The position numbers and the translations under genes are program-made. Below are positions 10,078 to 18,949 of a stretch of DNA of 64,000 nt, one piece after another. Origin of the DNA: Thraustochytrium sp. TN22 (Eukaryota > Sar > Bigyra > Thraustochytrida > Thraustochytriidae). Every line of letters starts with the position of its first letter. The first letter of the stretch is position 1. The stretch lies in NCBI GenBank assembly GCA_013306675.1, contig JABLUY010000170.1:21719-85718 (forward strand), in the 5' to 3' direction. The notes under the pieces were generated by a model that saw only the letters and a program-made list of their open reading frames with translations, was not told the origin of the DNA and did not search any database.

Positions 10078-11952
10078 ATGGGAGAAACGCTGAGCAAGCT
10101 GTTCGTGCCGCTGCACAGCCTGCCGGGGCTGTACGAGCTGCCGGAGGAGTGCGTGCGGCCGGATGACTTTGGCATCCCGCTGGAGCCGAGCTTTGGCGGC
10201 ATCGTGCAGCTGTTCTTCTTGGCGGCCGTGTACGGGTTCGTGCTGTTCCAAGCGAGCAACATGATCTCGGACGGGAGCGAGCTGCTGCTGCTGCTGCCGG
10301 AGGTTGCGCCCATTGTGGGCAGCGTGGTGATTCCCGTGCTGGGCGCGCTGCCGGATTCGGCGGTGATTTTGTTTTCGGGGCTGGGGGACATCCGCGAGGC
10401 GCGCGAGCAGCTGTCCGTGGGCGTGGGCGCCCTGGCCGGCTCGACCGTGATGCTGCTGACGGTGCCCTGGACGCTGTCGATCGTGGCGGGGCGCGTGAGC
10501 ATAAGCAAGAAGTCGGGCCACTGCCGGTACGCCAAGCCCGCGAACGCGCCGGCCGGGTGGAAGAAGCTGCGCGACAACCAAAAGGACCAGCTGCGGCTCA
10601 CGGGCGTGGAGCCGGACCCGGACGCGATGCGCAGCGGCGCGCGCAACATCGCCATCACGGCTTTCTCGTACGTGATCATCCAGGGCGCCGCCTTCGCATA
10701 CAAGCGCGGGTCGGGGCCGGACCCGGCGCTGGCTGCGCACGAGAAGGTCTTCGCGGCGATCGGGCTCGTGCTGTGCGCGCTGCTCTTCGTGCGGTACCTC
10801 ATCAAGCAGGTGCGCGGGTCGTCGAGCGACAAGGTGCTGCAGGACATTGTGGACGACAAGCGCGCGCGCGCGCTCAAGTCAGGCATGCTGAGTCTGCAGG
10901 GCGCCTTCTTCAACACGCTGTCGTCGGAGCTGGGTGCCGGGCAGGACTCGCGCCTGCTGGAGTCGGAGCACCGCAAGAATCGCTTCGAGAGCGTGGTGCG
11001 CCGGTTCTTTCGCCAGTACGACGTGAACGGCGACGACTCCATCGACGCGAACGAGCTGCAGCTGCTGCTGGCCGACCTGCACATCCAGCACACGCCGGAG
11101 AACCTGCGCAGCTTCATGCAGGAGATGGACACGGACGGCGACGGCCAGATTCACTTTACGGAGTTCCTGGAAAGCATGATCAAGCTCGTCAAGCCGCGGT
11201 CCGCCGGCGACGACGCGGCGCGCGGGCGCGCCTCGTACGGCACGAACGGGTCCACCTCGCGCGCCGACGGCCAGCTGAGCGAGCTCATGCAGCACCACGA
11301 GAACACCTCGCCGACCGCAATGCAGCGTACGATCGAGGCGCAGCGCGATGCCATCGAGCGCGGCGACGCGGACGACGTGGACACGGACAACGGCGCGGTC
11401 AAGGAGGACGAGGAAGAAGAGGAGGAGGACGTGCCCGAGGACCTGGCGGACCTGCCGCCCGAGAAGCAGCGGCGCGCCATCATCATGCGGTCTCTGCGGC
11501 TCATGGCCACCGGCACGGCGCTCGTGCTGCTCTTCAGCGACCCCATGGTGGACGTCATGGGCGAGATGGGCAAGGTCGCCGGCATCCCGTCGTTCTACGT
11601 CTCCTTTATCCTCGCGCCGCTCGCGTCCAACGCCTCCGAGTTCATCGCCTCGTACAACTATGCGCTCAAGAAGACCTCCAAGACTGTCACCATCTCGCTG
11701 ACTTCGCTCACGGGCGCGGCCATCATGAACAACACGCTCTGCCTCGGCGTCTTCCTCGCGCTCGTCTACTTTCGCGGCCTGGCCTGGGAGTTCTCCGCCG
11801 AGACCATTTCCATCCTCTTCGTCGAGGCCGCCATGGTTTTTGTGGCGTACCAGCAGGTACAGACGCTGCGGACCGCCATTTTCGTCTTTTCCCTCTTCCC
11901 GCTCTCGCTCATCATCGTCTACGTCCTCGAAAACGTCTTTGGCCTCGACTGA
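10078..11952 (+). CDS. EF-hand CaCA-family cation/Ca2+ exchanger (NCL/EF-CAX type)
   Basis: This 624-aa membrane protein has the two-halved CaCA layout. An N-terminal repeat (about residues 75-145) contains LPEVAPIVGSVVIPVLGALP and VGVGALAGSTVMLL. A C-terminal repeat (about 508-624) contains FILAPLASNASEFIASYNYA and SLTGAAIMNNTLCLG. The long cytosolic loop carries two canonical EF-hands: D-V-N-G-D-D-S-I-D at about residue 314 and D-T-D-G-D-G-Q-I-H at about 350. An acidic run lies between the EF-hands and the C-terminal half. This architecture matches plant and algal NCL exchangers, which move Ca2+ against Na+ or H+ and sense cytosolic Ca2+. The ATG at 10078 is the first in frame; upstream codons lack ATG. 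The target membrane (plasma or vacuolar) cannot be told from sequence. Confidence 0.85.
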   Translation: MGETLSKLFVPLHSLPGLYELPEECVRPDDFGIPLEPSFGGIVQLFFLAAVYGFVLFQASNMISDGSELLLLLPEVAPIVGSVVIPVLGALPDSAVILFSGLGDIREAREQLSVGVGALAGSTVMLLTVPWTLSIVAGRVSISKKSGHCRYAKPANAPAGWKKLRDNQKDQLRLTGVEPDPDAMRSGARNIAITAFSYVIIQGAAFAYKRGSGPDPALAAHEKVFAAIGLVLCALLFVRYLIKQVRGSSSDKVLQDIVDDKRARALKSGMLSLQGAFFNTLSSELGAGQDSRLLESEHRKNRFESVVRRFFRQYDVNGDDSIDANELQLLLADLHIQHTPENLRSFMQEMDTDGDGQIHFTEFLESMIKLVKPRSAGDDAARGRASYGTNGSTSRADGQLSELMQHHENTSPTAMQRTIEAQRDAIERGDADDVDTDNGAVKEDEEEEEEDVPEDLADLPPEKQRRAIIMRSLRLMATGTALVLLFSDPMVDVMGEMGKVAGIPSFYVSFILAPLASNASEFIASYNYALKKTSKTVTISLTSLTGAAIMNNTLCLGVFLALVYFRGLAWEFSAETISILFVEAAMVFVAYQQVQTLRTAIFVFSLFPLSLIIVYVLENVFGLD

Positions 11953-12672
11953 CGGTGCCAAAAAAGTGCAGTGGCCGGCCTCTTTCGATTTCGAGTCGGA
12001 CGACGTCAACGTAAATAATCAAACCGCCGGACAGTGCCAGTGTCAGTGCCATTGCCAATGCCAGTGCGAGCCAGAGCCGAAGAAAGGGCAGCGAAGCTTG
12101 TTTGAGAGCCTTGTCGTCACGTCACGGTCTGCCAGTCACGTCAGTCAGAGCCGGCAGGTCCAGGATCCACACGCTGCACGCGCTCTTCTCTGCCCTTGCC
12201 AACCCTCAGCCGGCGTCGGCCGTGAAAAAAGCGAAAGGCTCGCCGATCTCAAGGCTCGATCAAGGCTCCTCAAGCTGCTTCTCAGCTGCAGCGCCTCCCT
12301 CGGCGCCGCCACGCTTCGCCAACTGTTCTTGGCTAGCTAGCTAGCTTCAAGTTGGCTTGGCTTGGCTTGGCTTGGCTTGGCCGCAGACAGACTCGCAGCG
12401 TCGTCTCGCCGGCGGGCCCGCGGCGCGACGGCGAGTAGGACGAAGCGGGGCGGACTCGCGCGCGGCGGGTCGACTCAGGCACGATCCTCACTCGCTCAGA
12501 AGCAGGAGCGTCGACCCGAGGCGGCGCCCGAAGGCACGGCCTCGCGTCAGAAACGAGGCGAGGCGAGGCGAGGCGAGGCAGGCGGCGAGGCGAGCGCCGC
12601 GGCAGTCCTCGATTCCTGGCACCGTCGGAGGCGAGCATAGGAAGGAGGGGAGTCGCTCGCGAGGGCGGCGAG
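11953..12672. other. Intergenic region, exchanger to alpha/beta hydrolase
   Basis: No gene is visible. It holds a CAGTGCCA-type direct repeat cluster at about 12032-12066, a GCTAGCTAGCTAGC palindrome at about 12332-12345, a (CTTGG)n pentanucleotide run at about 12355-12380 and a GGCGA run at about 12549-12577. The downstream part should be the hydrolase promoter. Confidence 0.45.
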
Positions 12673-13800
12673 ATGGTGTCGAAGCAGACGCTGGCGATCG
12701 TGGCGCTGGCGCTGCTGGGGCTGGCGAAATACAAGGCGGCGACGCTGCAGAAGCTGATCCTGCTGGGCATCCTCAAGTGGCGCGCGCTGCTCATCAAGGT
12801 TGGGGTGTCCAAGCCGGACTACAAGAAGCTCTTCGGCGATGCGTACAAGCCAGAGGCGAAGCCGTCGGCGGAACTGACGGCGCTGAGCGGGTTCTTCCTG
12901 GAGAATGGCGAGCAGACGACGGAGGAGATGATGAGCACCTCGGAGAAGGTGGAGGCCGGTTCGTCGGCGTTTTACAACTCGTGCCTGCTGGGTCCGTTCA
13001 TGACGTCCAAGCACCAGACCAAGCGTGTCACGCTCGGAGGCGTGCCGTGCGCGTGGGTGTGGCACCCGGACGCCGTGAGCTCCGCCTCGGACAAGACGCC
13101 CGTCATCCTGTATCTGCACGGCGGCGGCTACTTCTCCGGCACCCTTGAGGCCTACGCGTACCCGCTCGGCCAGATGAGCCAACTCACCGGCTTCCGCGTC
13201 CTCTTTGTCGACTACACGCTCTGCCCCAAGGTGCCCATCGCACACGGCCGTGACCAGATGGTGGACGCCTACGCGGCGCTGCTCAATGAGGGCGTTTCGG
13301 CCTCGCAGGTCGCCGTGGCCGGCGATAGCGCCGGCGGCGGCTTCGTCGAGGGCACGCTGCAGGGCATCCGCGACCGCAAGCTCGAGATGCCCGCCTGCGG
13401 CGTCGTCATGAGTCCTTGGGCCGACCTCTCGTGCAGCTACAAGTCCATGCGCAACAAGAACCAGGACGCCCTCTTCCCGCAGCCCGCCTTCTTCTTCACC
13501 CTGGCCAGCAAGGCCGCCGAGCTCGCCCAGAAGCAGGTGGCGCACCCAGAAGTCAGCTTCATCAACGGCGGCTTCCAGAGCTTCCCGCCCATCTTCCTCT
13601 GCGTCGGCGAGACCGAACGCCTGCTCGACGACGCCCTCATCTTCGAGGAGCGCGCCAAGAACGACGGGGTCAAGGTCACCACCGAAATCTCCCCGTACGG
13701 CATGCACATTTACCCGCTCTTTACCGGCTTTGGCGTCCCCGAGTACGAGGCCACCATGCGCCGCATGTGCGACTTTATGAAGACCAACGTCAAGGCCTGA
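12673..13800 (+). CDS. HSL-type alpha/beta hydrolase (esterase/lipase)
   Basis: This 375-aa protein starts with a hydrophobic segment (about residues 8-20) that may be a membrane anchor. The hormone-sensitive-lipase motifs are clear: oxyanion hole HGGG at residues 149-152, nucleophile elbow GDSAGG with Ser219, and His345 in YGMHIY. The position normally holding the catalytic Asp (in a G-x-x-D-x-L context) reads GETERLLDD, so Glu315 would be the acid, a substitution known in some serine hydrolases. It likely cleaves a small ester or acylglycerol; the substrate cannot be inferred. The ATG at 12673 follows a GGCGAG context and is the first in frame. Its stop is 161 bp from the convergent ceramidase stop. 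Confidence 0.85.
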   Translation: MVSKQTLAIVALALLGLAKYKAATLQKLILLGILKWRALLIKVGVSKPDYKKLFGDAYKPEAKPSAELTALSGFFLENGEQTTEEMMSTSEKVEAGSSAFYNSCLLGPFMTSKHQTKRVTLGGVPCAWVWHPDAVSSASDKTPVILYLHGGGYFSGTLEAYAYPLGQMSQLTGFRVLFVDYTLCPKVPIAHGRDQMVDAYAALLNEGVSASQVAVAGDSAGGGFVEGTLQGIRDRKLEMPACGVVMSPWADLSCSYKSMRNKNQDALFPQPAFFFTLASKAAELAQKQVAHPEVSFINGGFQSFPPIFLCVGETERLLDDALIFEERAKNDGVKVTTEISPYGMHIYPLFTGFGVPEYEATMRRMCDFMKTNVKA

Positions 13801-13961
13801 TTCCGACACACGAGACATGAGATCTCACTCTTCGCCCGTACCAAAGACAAGCATCTTGTGCATTTTTCATTCTTGCGTCCGCCGTAGCGTACCCACCACC
13901 GCCTCCGAAACGTCAATCTTTTGCTGCTCCTCGCTAGCTAGCCAGCAAGACACGAAAGACA

Positions 13962-14768
13962 TTATTCTGCCTTGGGCCGCGAGTTCGCGTCCGCAGCCAC
14001 CTCTACCACAACATCGTCCAGGTAGCCGCCCGCAAGCTTGGGCTGCAACTGCAACGCCGAACCACCCGGGTCTGCCTGAAAGAGATGCAGGGCCACCGCA
14101 AGACAGAACGCCTCGTGCAGAGCCACGGCGCACAGCAGGTGCCACCAGGCGTGCAGCTGCGGGTTGATGAGCAGCTGCCGCGTGATCTGCGAGCACAGCA
14201 CGAGATCCGTGACCCAGCACACGCCTGCCACAAGCGTGCAAACGGCCGCGAGGTTAAAAGCGCGCCGAAGACCGGCCACTGCCACCTCCGCGGTCCTGAC
14301 GCGCCGCTTCATCTTGACGATGAGCGCGATCGCCACGCTCACCAGGTGCACCTCTGCGATGGCAAAGCCCGAGACCGTAAAGATGACCAGCGCGATGAGC
14401 GCGCTGTGCACGAGCGCGAGGTGCTGCCGCGGCGAGTCGCTGTGGAGCGCGCTCACGAGCGCCAGCGTCTCAAAGGTCTCGTCCAGCTTCTGCTGCGTCC
14501 ACAGCAGCGTGGCGTGGAAGCCGGCGCTCCACACGCCCAGCTGCAGCACGCAGTGCGCGAGCGCATAGAAGCGCATCGGCAGCCGCAGCCTGCTCGCCGT
14601 CCGCAAGCCCTGCACGCCGGCCAGCACGAAGCCCACATTCGACCACGTGTTGTGGAACTCTGCCACGTACGGGCTCCACTCGTAGTCCTTTTCGCACCAG
14701 TTGATGCTCCCGGTCGACGGGCCCCAGAACCGCCTTGGATCCTCCGAGCCCATGCCCTCGGGCTCCAT
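13962..14768 (-). CDS. Alkaline ceramidase (ACER/YPC1 family)
   Basis: This 268-aa multipass protein hydrolyses ceramide to sphingoid base and fatty acid in ER/Golgi membranes, by family knowledge. The N terminus has the family opening FWGPSTGSINWCEKDYEWSP, followed by AEFHNTWSNVGF. The zinc/catalytic motif SAGFHATL lies near residue 84 and is followed by a helix with QQKLDET in place of the more usual MLDELPM-like segment. The C-terminal conserved HAWWHLL lies near residue 206 and supplies the two zinc-ligand histidines. About six or seven hydrophobic segments are visible. It is divergent from SEC3, with 321 bp between start codons. Confidence 0.85.
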   Translation of the reverse strand: MEPEGMGSEDPRRFWGPSTGSINWCEKDYEWSPYVAEFHNTWSNVGFVLAGVQGLRTASRLRLPMRFYALAHCVLQLGVWSAGFHATLLWTQQKLDETFETLALVSALHSDSPRQHLALVHSALIALVIFTVSGFAIAEVHLVSVAIALIVKMKRRVRTAEVAVAGLRRAFNLAAVCTLVAGVCWVTDLVLCSQITRQLLINPQLHAWWHLLCAVALHEAFCLAVALHLFQADPGGSALQLQPKLAGGYLDDVVVEVAADANSRPKAE

Positions 14769-15000
14769 CCGCGAGAGGAGAAAAACCGCACCAAGTTAGC
14801 AGGCACGCGCAGTGGCGACGAGGCCGCCTGCCCTGGTCGCGGCGACGGTGGCGAGCTCGGAGAGCGTGCAGAGCCCGCGGGCTCGCGCTCGAGCTCGACG
14901 TGCAGCTCGAGCTCGCTGAGACCGAGCCGCGACCAACGTCGAAGAAGAACCCCGCGACCGCGGCCGCCAGAACCCGAGCGGCGGCGGGCGGGCGGCGGCA

Positions 15001-15032
<32 letters not shown>

Positions 15033-15089
15033 AGGCGCTGCTGCTGCGCGCGGCGGCACGCAGAGGTCCCCGTCGCGCGAGTAGGCGGT
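14769..15089. promoter_or_regulatory. Divergent promoter region, ceramidase / SEC3, with CGG tract
   Basis: This 321 bp interval carries both promoters. A (CGG)n run of about eleven units lies at about 14999-15032. No TATA-like element was noticed. Confidence 0.5.
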
Positions 15090-18000
15090 ATGGATGGCGG
15101 CCGCAGCGGCGGCGGCGGCGCCGGGTTCGGCCTGCGGCGCGCGACGCTGGCGGCGCAGCCGGGCGCGGCGCGGCGGCCGGGCGCGCGGCAGCGGCGGTCG
15201 AGCGCCGGCAGCCTGGTGAGCAGCGGGTCGGAGGGCTCGCCGCGGTCCGGGCGGTCGTCCCAGGTGACGGCGGCCTCGGGGCGTCCGCGAGGGGGCAACC
15301 GGCTCGCGCTCTCGTTCACGAGCCGCGCGCAGGAGAATACGACCGACTGGTGGGAGGAGTCCGAGGCCTTGCTGCTGCACAAGCTGCAGGGCGATGTCTT
15401 CCAGGCGCGCAACGAGCAGGTGGTGTTCTTGGCCAAGGCCATGAAGCTGAAAAAGGGCGCCAAGCTCGACAAGGGGGAGCTCAAGCGCCAGCTCTTGGTC
15501 GTCACCAAGTCGCTCTCGGCGAGCAAGCGCACCGACCTCTCCTTGCACGTGCTGACGCTCAAGAACTGGTCGGTGCGCAGCTCGCACTCGCTGCAGTCGC
15601 TGCGGGTGGTGGACGGCGCCCCGGAGCTGCCCTTTTCCTCCAGCTTCCGCGACTCGAGCCTCACGCTCAAGCTGGAGTTCCACGGCAAGACCTTCAAGAC
15701 GCGCCTCTTCTTTGTCATCAAGTCGCTCGGCGACAAGGCTATCACGCAGTACACCCTACTGGAACTCTGCCAGCGCTTCTTCGGCTTTGCGCCAAGCATG
15801 CTCAACGCCAACCTCGCCGAGCTGCAGCTCATGGCCACCGAGGAGCGCTTCCTCAACCGCTGCACGCTCTTCGCACCGGGCGCCAGCGGCTCCGCGGATC
15901 GGCCGACCGGCGGTGCCCAGCGGCCCGAGCGCGAGGGCGCCGGCGGCGACACGCGCGACGAGGTGGACGACGACGACGAGGACGACGAGGACGAGGATGA
16001 GGGCGACCCCGCCAAAGCCGGCCGCAACCAGTCTCAAAAGAGCGGAGGTAGCCGGCGCAGCCGCAACCAGGGGGGCGCGGCGGACGACGAGGAGCGGCCC
16101 GTGGTGGAGCTGCTGAGCGGCGCGGAGCAGGACGAGCTGCTGCGCATCCTGGAGGCCGAGGGCCTGACGGGCGTGGCGACCGGCCGGCTCTCGGAGGAGA
16201 TCCAGCGCCGTGTGCAGGAGCTCGAGGAGGAGACGGGCAGCACCTTGCGGCAGTGGGAGAACCGCGGCGACAGCACGGACTACATCAGCGAAGCCGCCGC
16301 GGCGCGCGGCGAGACGCCCGAGGTCTTCGACCCGATCGCCGTCCTTGTGGAACAGCTGGAGCAGGTGCACGAGCAGCTGAGCGGCATGGACGCCTGGATG
16401 GCCAACTACAACCTGGAGCTCAAGACCATGCGCAAGGACATCCACAAGATCGAGAACCAGAACAACCGCCTGCAAGTGCAGGCACGCAACCACGACAGCC
16501 TGCGTCTGCATCTGGCCACCCTGCTCTCGCACTACGCGGTGAGCCCGGGCGCCGTGGAAGTCATCGACAACCTGGACGCCATCCTGCGCACCGACGCGCT
16601 CAACGAGGTGGAGCGCGGGCTCAAGCCCGCCAGCGGCGCGGCGCCCGCGCTGGAGCGCCTCTGCAACACCGCCACGGAGCTGAGCCTCGCGCTCGCCGGC
16701 AAGGCGCACCTGCGCCACCTGCCGCGCCACGAGCGCGACGACCCGGCGGCGCTCAGCGCCAAAGACGCGCCCTTTCCCGAGGAGCACCACCTGCGCGCCG
16801 TGCAGGAGCGCGTGGCGGAGCTGCACGAGCACATCGAGCGATTCTGCGGCTACGTGCTGTTCTTCATCTCGAACCGCATCAAGAACAACGCGGACTCCTT
16901 CCGCCAGACCATCTCCGCCATCTCGAGCTCCGACCTGGCGCAGCTGCCGCACATCGTGCGCCAGGACACCATGCACCGCACGATGGCGCCGTACCGCGCG
17001 CTCATCGCCGCGCTGCAGGAGCTCGAGGACGACGGCTTCCACAAGGTCGTCCAGGTGTACGTGAGCGATATGGGCGAGGCCTACGGCGACGTCCTGCGCA
17101 ACTTCGCCGGCGTCCTCGGCAAGCTCGCGCTGGAGGCGCCCGAGACCTTTGAGGTGGCGCCGAGCCTCTCGTTGCAGACCAGCGAGGAGGCGCGCATCGG
17201 CGCGCACGAGGAGGAGCGCGAGCTGGCCGCCACGCTCGCCAAGCGCGCCGTGGCCACGGCCTTTACCTCCCAGCGCGGGCTCTCGCTGGCGCGCGCCTTC
17301 GCGCACACGCTGGAGCAGATCGTGCCCATCATCATGGACGAGCAGGACTTCCTCGGCAGCGTCTTTTACAGCATGAACGAGGACGGCGCGAACGCGGCCG
17401 TCCCGGGCGCCGAGAACTTCACCAGCCGCCTCACGAGCGACGAGGCGGTGCGCGAGCGCAACGCCACGCTCGACAAGATCTTCGTCGGCAAGGGCGACAT
17501 CATGACCGGGCTCACCGCCCTCGTGCAGCGCGCCAACACGCGGCGCGACGTGGCGCAGATCGTCCTCATGTACGCCGAGACCGAGGCGCTCATGCTCGAG
17601 TTCGGCAAGCGGTCCAAGTTCCTGCGCGGCCTGCTCATGGACGCGCCCTCCGGCCTGCGCCCGCAGCTCGAGGCGGCGCTGCGCTCGTGGGTCGAGGAGC
17701 AGCGCTCCGCCGTCTCCAACGTGCGCAACACGGAGTTCAAGACGCACCCGGGCGTGCTCTCCGCGCTGCGGCGCCTGCCGCGCCTCGTCGACATGCTCAC
17801 GGCGCTCTGGGACGAGGCCGCCGTGCGCCGCCGCACGCTCTGCCCGCGCGAGACCTATGACTCGCGCTCCACGCGGTTCGCCGAGAACGCGCTCGGCACG
17901 GGCCTCGACCTGCTCACCACCACCGTGCTGCAGGTCGCGGAGCGCCTCTGCGCGGCGCAGGACTCCGCCGCGGACCGCCTGCGCGTGCAGAACTTCCACT

Positions 18001-18485
18001 TCGCCGTCGAGACCCTGCCGTCGCGCGGCGGCACCGCCCTGCAGGCCGTCGCGCTCGAAGCCAGCAAGGAGTTCGAGGCCGCGCTCGACCGCTTCGTCGC
18101 CGCGCTGCTCGAGCGCAACCTCCCGGCGCTCCTCGCCTTCGTGCAGGAGGTCGACGCGCTCCTGCAGTCCTGCGAGCTCGCGCAGCTCGTCTATCACAAG
18201 CCGCGCGTGCAGCTAGCCGCCGTCCTCCAGGCCAACGCCGAGGCCGACCTGCGCGCCGGCCTGCGCTCCATCCGACACGAAGTCGAGGTCCAGCTCTCCA
18301 AAAATCCGCCCGTCTGCGCCATGGTGCTCACTTCCGTGAGAACCACCTTCCTCGACACCTACAAGCGATACGTGCACCTCATCGCCGACGGCTACGGCGA
18401 CATCGTCAAGCCCACACTCGAAGACGCCGCCTCCTTTGCGCGATCCGAACTGGGATCTGCCGGTGGCGACGCAGACGTCGTGTAA
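15090..18485 (+). CDS. SEC3: Exocyst complex subunit SEC3 (EXOC1)
   Basis: The protein is 1131 aa from the ATG at 15090. Exocyst tethers secretory vesicles to the plasma membrane, and SEC3 binds PI(4,5)P2 and Rho GTPases through an N-terminal PH-like domain. That domain is visible at about residues 85-245 (strands ending FKTRLFFVIKSLGDKAITQY). An acidic low-complexity linker (about 290-320) follows. Then comes LSGAEQDELLRILEAEG and the diagnostic Sec3 coiled coil near residue 420 (LEQVHEQLSGMDAWMANYNL, then KDIHKIENQNNRLQVQ). The remainder is the long helical rod. The open frame extends upstream without an ATG that suits the family. The last 278 codons (from 17649) and the 3' flank are duplicated about 10.3 kb downstream (27944-29040). 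Confidence 0.88.
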   Translation: MDGGRSGGGGAGFGLRRATLAAQPGAARRPGARQRRSSAGSLVSSGSEGSPRSGRSSQVTAASGRPRGGNRLALSFTSRAQENTTDWWEESEALLLHKLQGDVFQARNEQVVFLAKAMKLKKGAKLDKGELKRQLLVVTKSLSASKRTDLSLHVLTLKNWSVRSSHSLQSLRVVDGAPELPFSSSFRDSSLTLKLEFHGKTFKTRLFFVIKSLGDKAITQYTLLELCQRFFGFAPSMLNANLAELQLMATEERFLNRCTLFAPGASGSADRPTGGAQRPEREGAGGDTRDEVDDDDEDDEDEDEGDPAKAGRNQSQKSGGSRRSRNQGGAADDEERPVVELLSGAEQDELLRILEAEGLTGVATGRLSEEIQRRVQELEEETGSTLRQWENRGDSTDYISEAAAARGETPEVFDPIAVLVEQLEQVHEQLSGMDAWMANYNLELKTMRKDIHKIENQNNRLQVQARNHDSLRLHLATLLSHYAVSPGAVEVIDNLDAILRTDALNEVERGLKPASGAAPALERLCNTATELSLALAGKAHLRHLPRHERDDPAALSAKDAPFPEEHHLRAVQERVAELHEHIERFCGYVLFFISNRIKNNADSFRQTISAISSSDLAQLPHIVRQDTMHRTMAPYRALIAALQELEDDGFHKVVQVYVSDMGEAYGDVLRNFAGVLGKLALEAPETFEVAPSLSLQTSEEARIGAHEEERELAATLAKRAVATAFTSQRGLSLARAFAHTLEQIVPIIMDEQDFLGSVFYSMNEDGANAAVPGAENFTSRLTSDEAVRERNATLDKIFVGKGDIMTGLTALVQRANTRRDVAQIVLMYAETEALMLEFGKRSKFLRGLLMDAPSGLRPQLEAALRSWVEEQRSAVSNVRNTEFKTHPGVLSALRRLPRLVDMLTALWDEAAVRRRTLCPRETYDSRSTRFAENALGTGLDLLTTTVLQVAERLCAAQDSAADRLRVQNFHFAVETLPSRGGTALQAVALEASKEFEAALDRFVAALLERNLPALLAFVQEVDALLQSCELAQLVYHKPRVQLAAVLQANAEADLRAGLRSIRHEVEVQLSKNPPVCAMVLTSVRTTFLDTYKRYVHLIADGYGDIVKPTLEDAASFARSELGSAGGDADVV

Positions 18486-18949
18486 AGTACAAAAGGACTA
18501 AGACTTGGCAGCAGCAACCCAACACCACGCGCTTCGATCCTCCGGCCTGCATCATTCTTGCGCGAGCGACGAGAGAGCGGCGAGACCAAGTAAGTTAATC
18601 GGCGCTTGTTTGGCGAAGAGAGAGCAGCCATGCCTTGCCAACGTCAACGGCTCGGTCAGCCTTTCTGGAAGACAACTGCAAATGGCGCGAACTACTGGCA
18701 CCGGCACTGCGGTGGCCGTCGGCCGAGAAAACGGTCTCACAGATGCCAGTGGTTTTTTGGTTCAAGTCCTTGGTCACACATGATCAGAGTCAGGAGTCGT
18801 TGCGCACCGGACGAGGCGAGGCGACTCGGAGCCAAGCCGGGCCGGGCGGCAGGCAGGCAGAACAGAATCTCAACGCGAGCAACTACACTGCAAATCTGCA
18901 AGCCAAGGCTTCTCAGCTCGACAACATCGCAAGGGTCGCGCGCGCTGCA
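18486..18949. other. Intergenic region, SEC3 to J-dynamin-DUF4116 copy A
   Basis: The first part (SEC3 3' flank, from GGACTAAGACTTGGCAGCAG) recurs with indels at about 28800-29040. The last 60 bp, just before the ATG of copy A, recur upstream of copy B at about 23523-23583 but not upstream of copy C. No gene was seen. Confidence 0.55.

Noticed and set aside
15756-18197. Minus-strand open frame of 813 codons
   Set aside because: It is antisense to the SEC3 rod, has Ala/Arg/Leu-biased composition and no family signature.
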